Shown here: positions 61,914 to 64,000 of the stretch, piece after piece | How positions within the stretch are numbered: position 1 is the first letter of the stretch | Layout: each line of letters opens with the position of its first letter | Assembly (NCBI GenBank): GCA_003242885.1 | Contig: QKMZ01000006.1 | Location: 558,001 to 622,000 of the forward strand | From: Candidatus Melainabacteria bacterium | GTDB taxonomy: Bacteria > Cyanobacteriota > Vampirovibrionia > Obscuribacterales > Obscuribacteraceae | Length of the DNA stretch: 64,000 bases | Reading direction: 5' to 3' | The notes under the pieces: model-generated | Seen by the model: the letters and a program-made list of their open reading frames with translations, nothing else | Database searches by the model: none | Told to the model about the DNA's origin: nothing | Program-made: the position numbers and the translations under genes

Positions 61914-61983
61914 TTTGAAGTAGTGGCGGTGCCGTACAATTATTGATTCGTCTAAGTATTGAATTCGTCCATAAGGCAGTTAG

Positions 61984-63369
61984 ATGTCCGGCTCCGTTTC
62001 AAACAACGGCTGCGCCAATAAGGGCGGCGCATTGACCGTGTATCTGGGTCATATTGTTGACCCGATAGACGAAGACAATTATCGTGACATCCCTGAAGGC
62101 GCTTTAGTCGTTTCTTCAGATGGTCTGATTGAAGCTGTTGGCAACTGGTCCGAGCTTGAAAGCCACTATTCTGCAAATGCTGGAATCAATGCCCGAGTAA
62201 TAAATTGCGGGCAAAAGCTGATAATGCCGGGCATGATCGACATGCACATCCATTTGCCGCAAGTAACGCAGATTGGCAAATCCGGAGACACTCTTCTCAG
62301 TTGGTTGGAGAAGTACATTTTTCCTGCGGAGTCGAGATTTAGTGACCTTAGCTATGCAGAAAAAATTGCCGCCTGGTTTTTTGATCAATTAGCGTGCAAC
62401 GGCACCACGCTCGCTGTCGTCTTCACCACCATTCACAAAGAAGCGACTGATGCCGCGTTTTCAATTGCGGCCGCTAAGGGTATGCGCGCCATCATGGGCA
62501 AAGTGTTGATGGATAGAAACGCGCCTGCTGCCTTGCTTGAAGACAGCAAGAAATCGATCAGCGATTCGGAGAATCTAGCTGCTAAGTGGCATGGTCACGA
62601 CGATGGCAGATTGCTTTATGCCTTCACGCCTCGATTTGCGATCACGGCTACTGATGAACTTCTAAATGAATGCGGAAAACTCTGGCAGAGCAATCCGGGA
62701 ACTTACATGCACACCCATCTTTCCGAGTCTATCGAAGAGGTAAAAAAGGTATCGTCGCTTTTTCCAGACTCTAGAAGTTATCTGGATGTTTACGATCGCA
62801 GCGGTTTATGCGGTTCTCGTTCTGTTTTTGCGCATTCTATTCATTTGGATGACGAGAATTTGAACCTCTTGCATAGAAAGAAATGCGCACTCGCTCATTG
62901 TCCTTCTTCGAATTTCTTTCTCAAAAGCGGAATTTTTCCAATAGAAAGAGTCAAATCTGCAGGTGTTCAATTCGGCTTGGGATCAGATGTTGCAGCTGGC
63001 CCGCAAATGTCGATATTCGGGGTGATGAAGGATGCTAACTTCATTCAGCCTCAGATTTGGATTTCACCTCGCGAACTTTTTTACAGAGCAACAAGAGGTG
63101 GAGCAAAAGCACTTCAGTTGGACGATCGACTTGGCTCGCTTGAATCCGGCAAAGAAGCCGATTTTATAATCGTGGATCCAACCTTGAAAAATGCGTGTCC
63201 GAGGGACATTCTCGAGCATGAAACCGACGACATCCTTTCGGCGCTGGTTTTCTTGGGTGACGATAGAATGATCGACGCTACCTATATAAGGGGGCGGCAG
63301 GTGTTTAAAAGAGAGGAAGAAGCGAACGCGAGTTCTGAACTACACAAAGTCAGGGGTGGCAAACAATGA
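61984..63369 (+). CDS. guaD: Guanine deaminase (amidohydrolase superfamily)
   Basis: 461 residues, near the 439 of E. coli GuaD. Hydrolyses guanine to xanthine and ammonia; cytosolic. MPGMIDMHIHLPQ gives the His88-x-His90 zinc pair and the HxHLPQ substrate motif; GKVLMDRNAP and HTHLSESIEEV give the next His; FAHSIHLDD the last; LGSDVAAGPQMSIF the catalytic Asp. The HLPQ and C-P-S-S-N-FFL (CPSSNFFLKSG) blocks are specific for guanine deaminase within the superfamily. ATG 61984. Overlaps hpt by 4 bp, coupling purine deamination and salvage. Confidence 0.92.
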   Translation: MSGSVSNNGCANKGGALTVYLGHIVDPIDEDNYRDIPEGALVVSSDGLIEAVGNWSELESHYSANAGINARVINCGQKLIMPGMIDMHIHLPQVTQIGKSGDTLLSWLEKYIFPAESRFSDLSYAEKIAAWFFDQLACNGTTLAVVFTTIHKEATDAAFSIAAAKGMRAIMGKVLMDRNAPAALLEDSKKSISDSENLAAKWHGHDDGRLLYAFTPRFAITATDELLNECGKLWQSNPGTYMHTHLSESIEEVKKVSSLFPDSRSYLDVYDRSGLCGSRSVFAHSIHLDDENLNLLHRKKCALAHCPSSNFFLKSGIFPIERVKSAGVQFGLGSDVAAGPQMSIFGVMKDANFIQPQIWISPRELFYRATRGGAKALQLDDRLGSLESGKEADFIIVDPTLKNACPRDILEHETDDILSALVFLGDDRMIDATYIRGRQVFKREEEANASSELHKVRGGKQ

Positions 63370-63923
63370 CTACGGAAACGGCAACGGCGGGAATCAAAGA
63401 AATCTATTCAGCCGAGAAGATACAAGCTCGTATAAAAGAGCTCGGTAAGGAAATCAGCAACGACTATCGCTCTCTGGAAAAGCCAGTCGTGATTGGTGTA
63501 ATGAAGGGCGCCTTTTGCTTTTTGGCTGATCTCGTTCGGGAGATAAACATCGAATCGCCTCTGCAAATTGAGTTTGTGCGGCTTTCCAGCTATGGTTCTG
63601 GCACGGAAAGCTCAGGAAATGTCCAAGCTCCTTATCTCGATTTACCGAACATCAAGCGCCGCCACATCCTTGTAGTCGAGGACATTATTGACTCAGGGCG
63701 GACTGCGAAGTTCTTTCTCGAGTATTTACGCGACCAGTTTGATCCTGCATCTCTCAAATTAGCCGCGTTTTTAGATAAGCCATCAAGACGCGTCGTCCCA
63801 ATTGAGCCTGACTACACGGGTTTTCAGATTGAAGACCTGTTTGTCGTCGGTTATGGTCTCGATTATGCAGAGAATTATCGCGAGCTCCCCTTCTTGGGTG
63901 AGATGGGAAACGGCGAAGCGTGA
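63366..63923 (+). CDS. hpt: Hypoxanthine phosphoribosyltransferase
   Basis: 185 residues, standard length. Joins hypoxanthine or guanine to PRPP to make IMP or GMP. VIGVMKGAFCFLADLVREI is the N-terminal motif; ILVVEDIIDSGRTAKFFLEYL is the PRPP-binding signature (V-V-E-D-I-I-D-(T/S)-G-x-T); KLAAFLDKPSRR and FVVGYGLDYAENYRELPFL complete it. The ATGA overlap with guaD makes them one operon, balancing breakdown and recovery of guanine. Confidence 0.96.
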   Translation: MTTETATAGIKEIYSAEKIQARIKELGKEISNDYRSLEKPVVIGVMKGAFCFLADLVREINIESPLQIEFVRLSSYGSGTESSGNVQAPYLDLPNIKRRHILVVEDIIDSGRTAKFFLEYLRDQFDPASLKLAAFLDKPSRRVVPIEPDYTGFQIEDLFVVGYGLDYAENYRELPFLGEMGNGEA

Positions 63924-64000
63924 GATACTGAAAGAGTCGGTAGCGTAAGCTTGCCTTAATCAGCCAGCCTGTTATTCTCTTAAACAGGGATTCTGCCGAC
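63924..64000. other. Tail of the window after hpt
   Basis: No gene begins here inside the window. CCTGTT at 63968 pairs with AACAGG ending at 63988, and GTCGG near 63935 could pair with CCGAC at the very end; the structure is cut by the window edge, so I cannot say whether it is a terminator or leader. Confidence 0.4.

Noticed and set aside
61823..61983. Purine riboswitch ahead of guaD-hpt
   Set aside because: No conserved aptamer junction words or pairing loops found; only a possible -10 and the 12-bp word.
63924..64000. tRNA-like structure at the end of the window
   Set aside because: No T-loop or anticodon stem pattern; only short inverted repeats.
1..64000. Insertion sequences, prophage, CRISPR arrays, toxin-antitoxin pairs
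   Set aside because: No transposase or integrase motifs, no regularly spaced repeats, no small coupled gene pair of that type seen.

Overview
The window is about 64 kb of a bacterial chromosome with base composition near 50 % G+C, dense coding on both strands, no rRNA, tRNA, insertion sequence, prophage or CRISPR array that I can see. The gene content (oxygen-dependent haem synthesis, 2-oxoacid:ferredoxin oxidoreductase, TonB-type C-terminal domains implying a diderm envelope, a eukaryotic-like Ser/Thr kinase with leucine-rich repeats, many secreted TPR proteins, a Ppx/GppA-HD phosphatase, a GH3-family adenylating enzyme) fits a free-living member of the Vampirovibrionia/Melainabacteria, most like the Obscuribacterales, the non-photosynthetic sisters of Cyanobacteria. 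That assignment is inference from gene content, not from a marker gene.

Left part (1-12.3 kb): the 3' end of hemE and a coupled protoporphyrinogen oxidase gene; two paralogous zinc-ribbon methyltransferases, in opposite orientation, flanking a Ser/Thr kinase with LRRs; a Ppx/GppA-HD phosphatase; a secreted TPR protein; a coiled-coil SRPBCC protein; an isoprenylcysteine-methyltransferase-like membrane enzyme; a haem-oxygenase-fold protein.

12.5-19.8 kb: a tight seven-gene operon of enzymes (alpha/beta hydrolase, enolase-superfamily enzyme, GH3 acyl-adenylase, SDR, Mpo1-like DUF962 protein, two more SDRs). Most junctions overlap or are under 20 bp apart. It looks like one uncharacterised small-molecule or lipid pathway and is one of the two best candidates for an undescribed system.

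19.9-36.7 kb: two tandem secreted TPR paralogues, a TrmJ-type tRNA methyltransferase overlapping an MFS-PlsC fusion, a secreted hydrolase, a TPR-thioredoxin fusion followed by a GH31 glucosidase, an acyl-CoA ligase, an orphan NarL-type response regulator, HtpX, fumarase, and a GH76-like protein.

36.8-50.5 kb: a TonB-C protein and an M48 protease that share the same N-terminal domain, separated by an AIM24-family protein; three large APC transporters; then a same-strand run of FIST sensor protein, secreted TonB-C-like protein, MEMO-AMMECR1 fusion and a second NarL-type regulator.

50.5-64 kb: a degenerate M48-like membrane protein; a four-gene operon pairing a glutamine-synthetase-like enzyme with an amidohydrolase (the two halves of FluG/NodGS) between two small membrane proteins; an SDR; the KorAB 2-oxoacid:ferredoxin oxidoreductase; a benzoylformate-decarboxylase-like ThDP enzyme with an altered GDG motif; a GNAT acetyltransferase; and a purine-salvage pair (guanine deaminase, hypoxanthine phosphoribosyltransferase). 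Several intergenic inverted repeats look like regulatory sites; one 12-bp word recurs three times.
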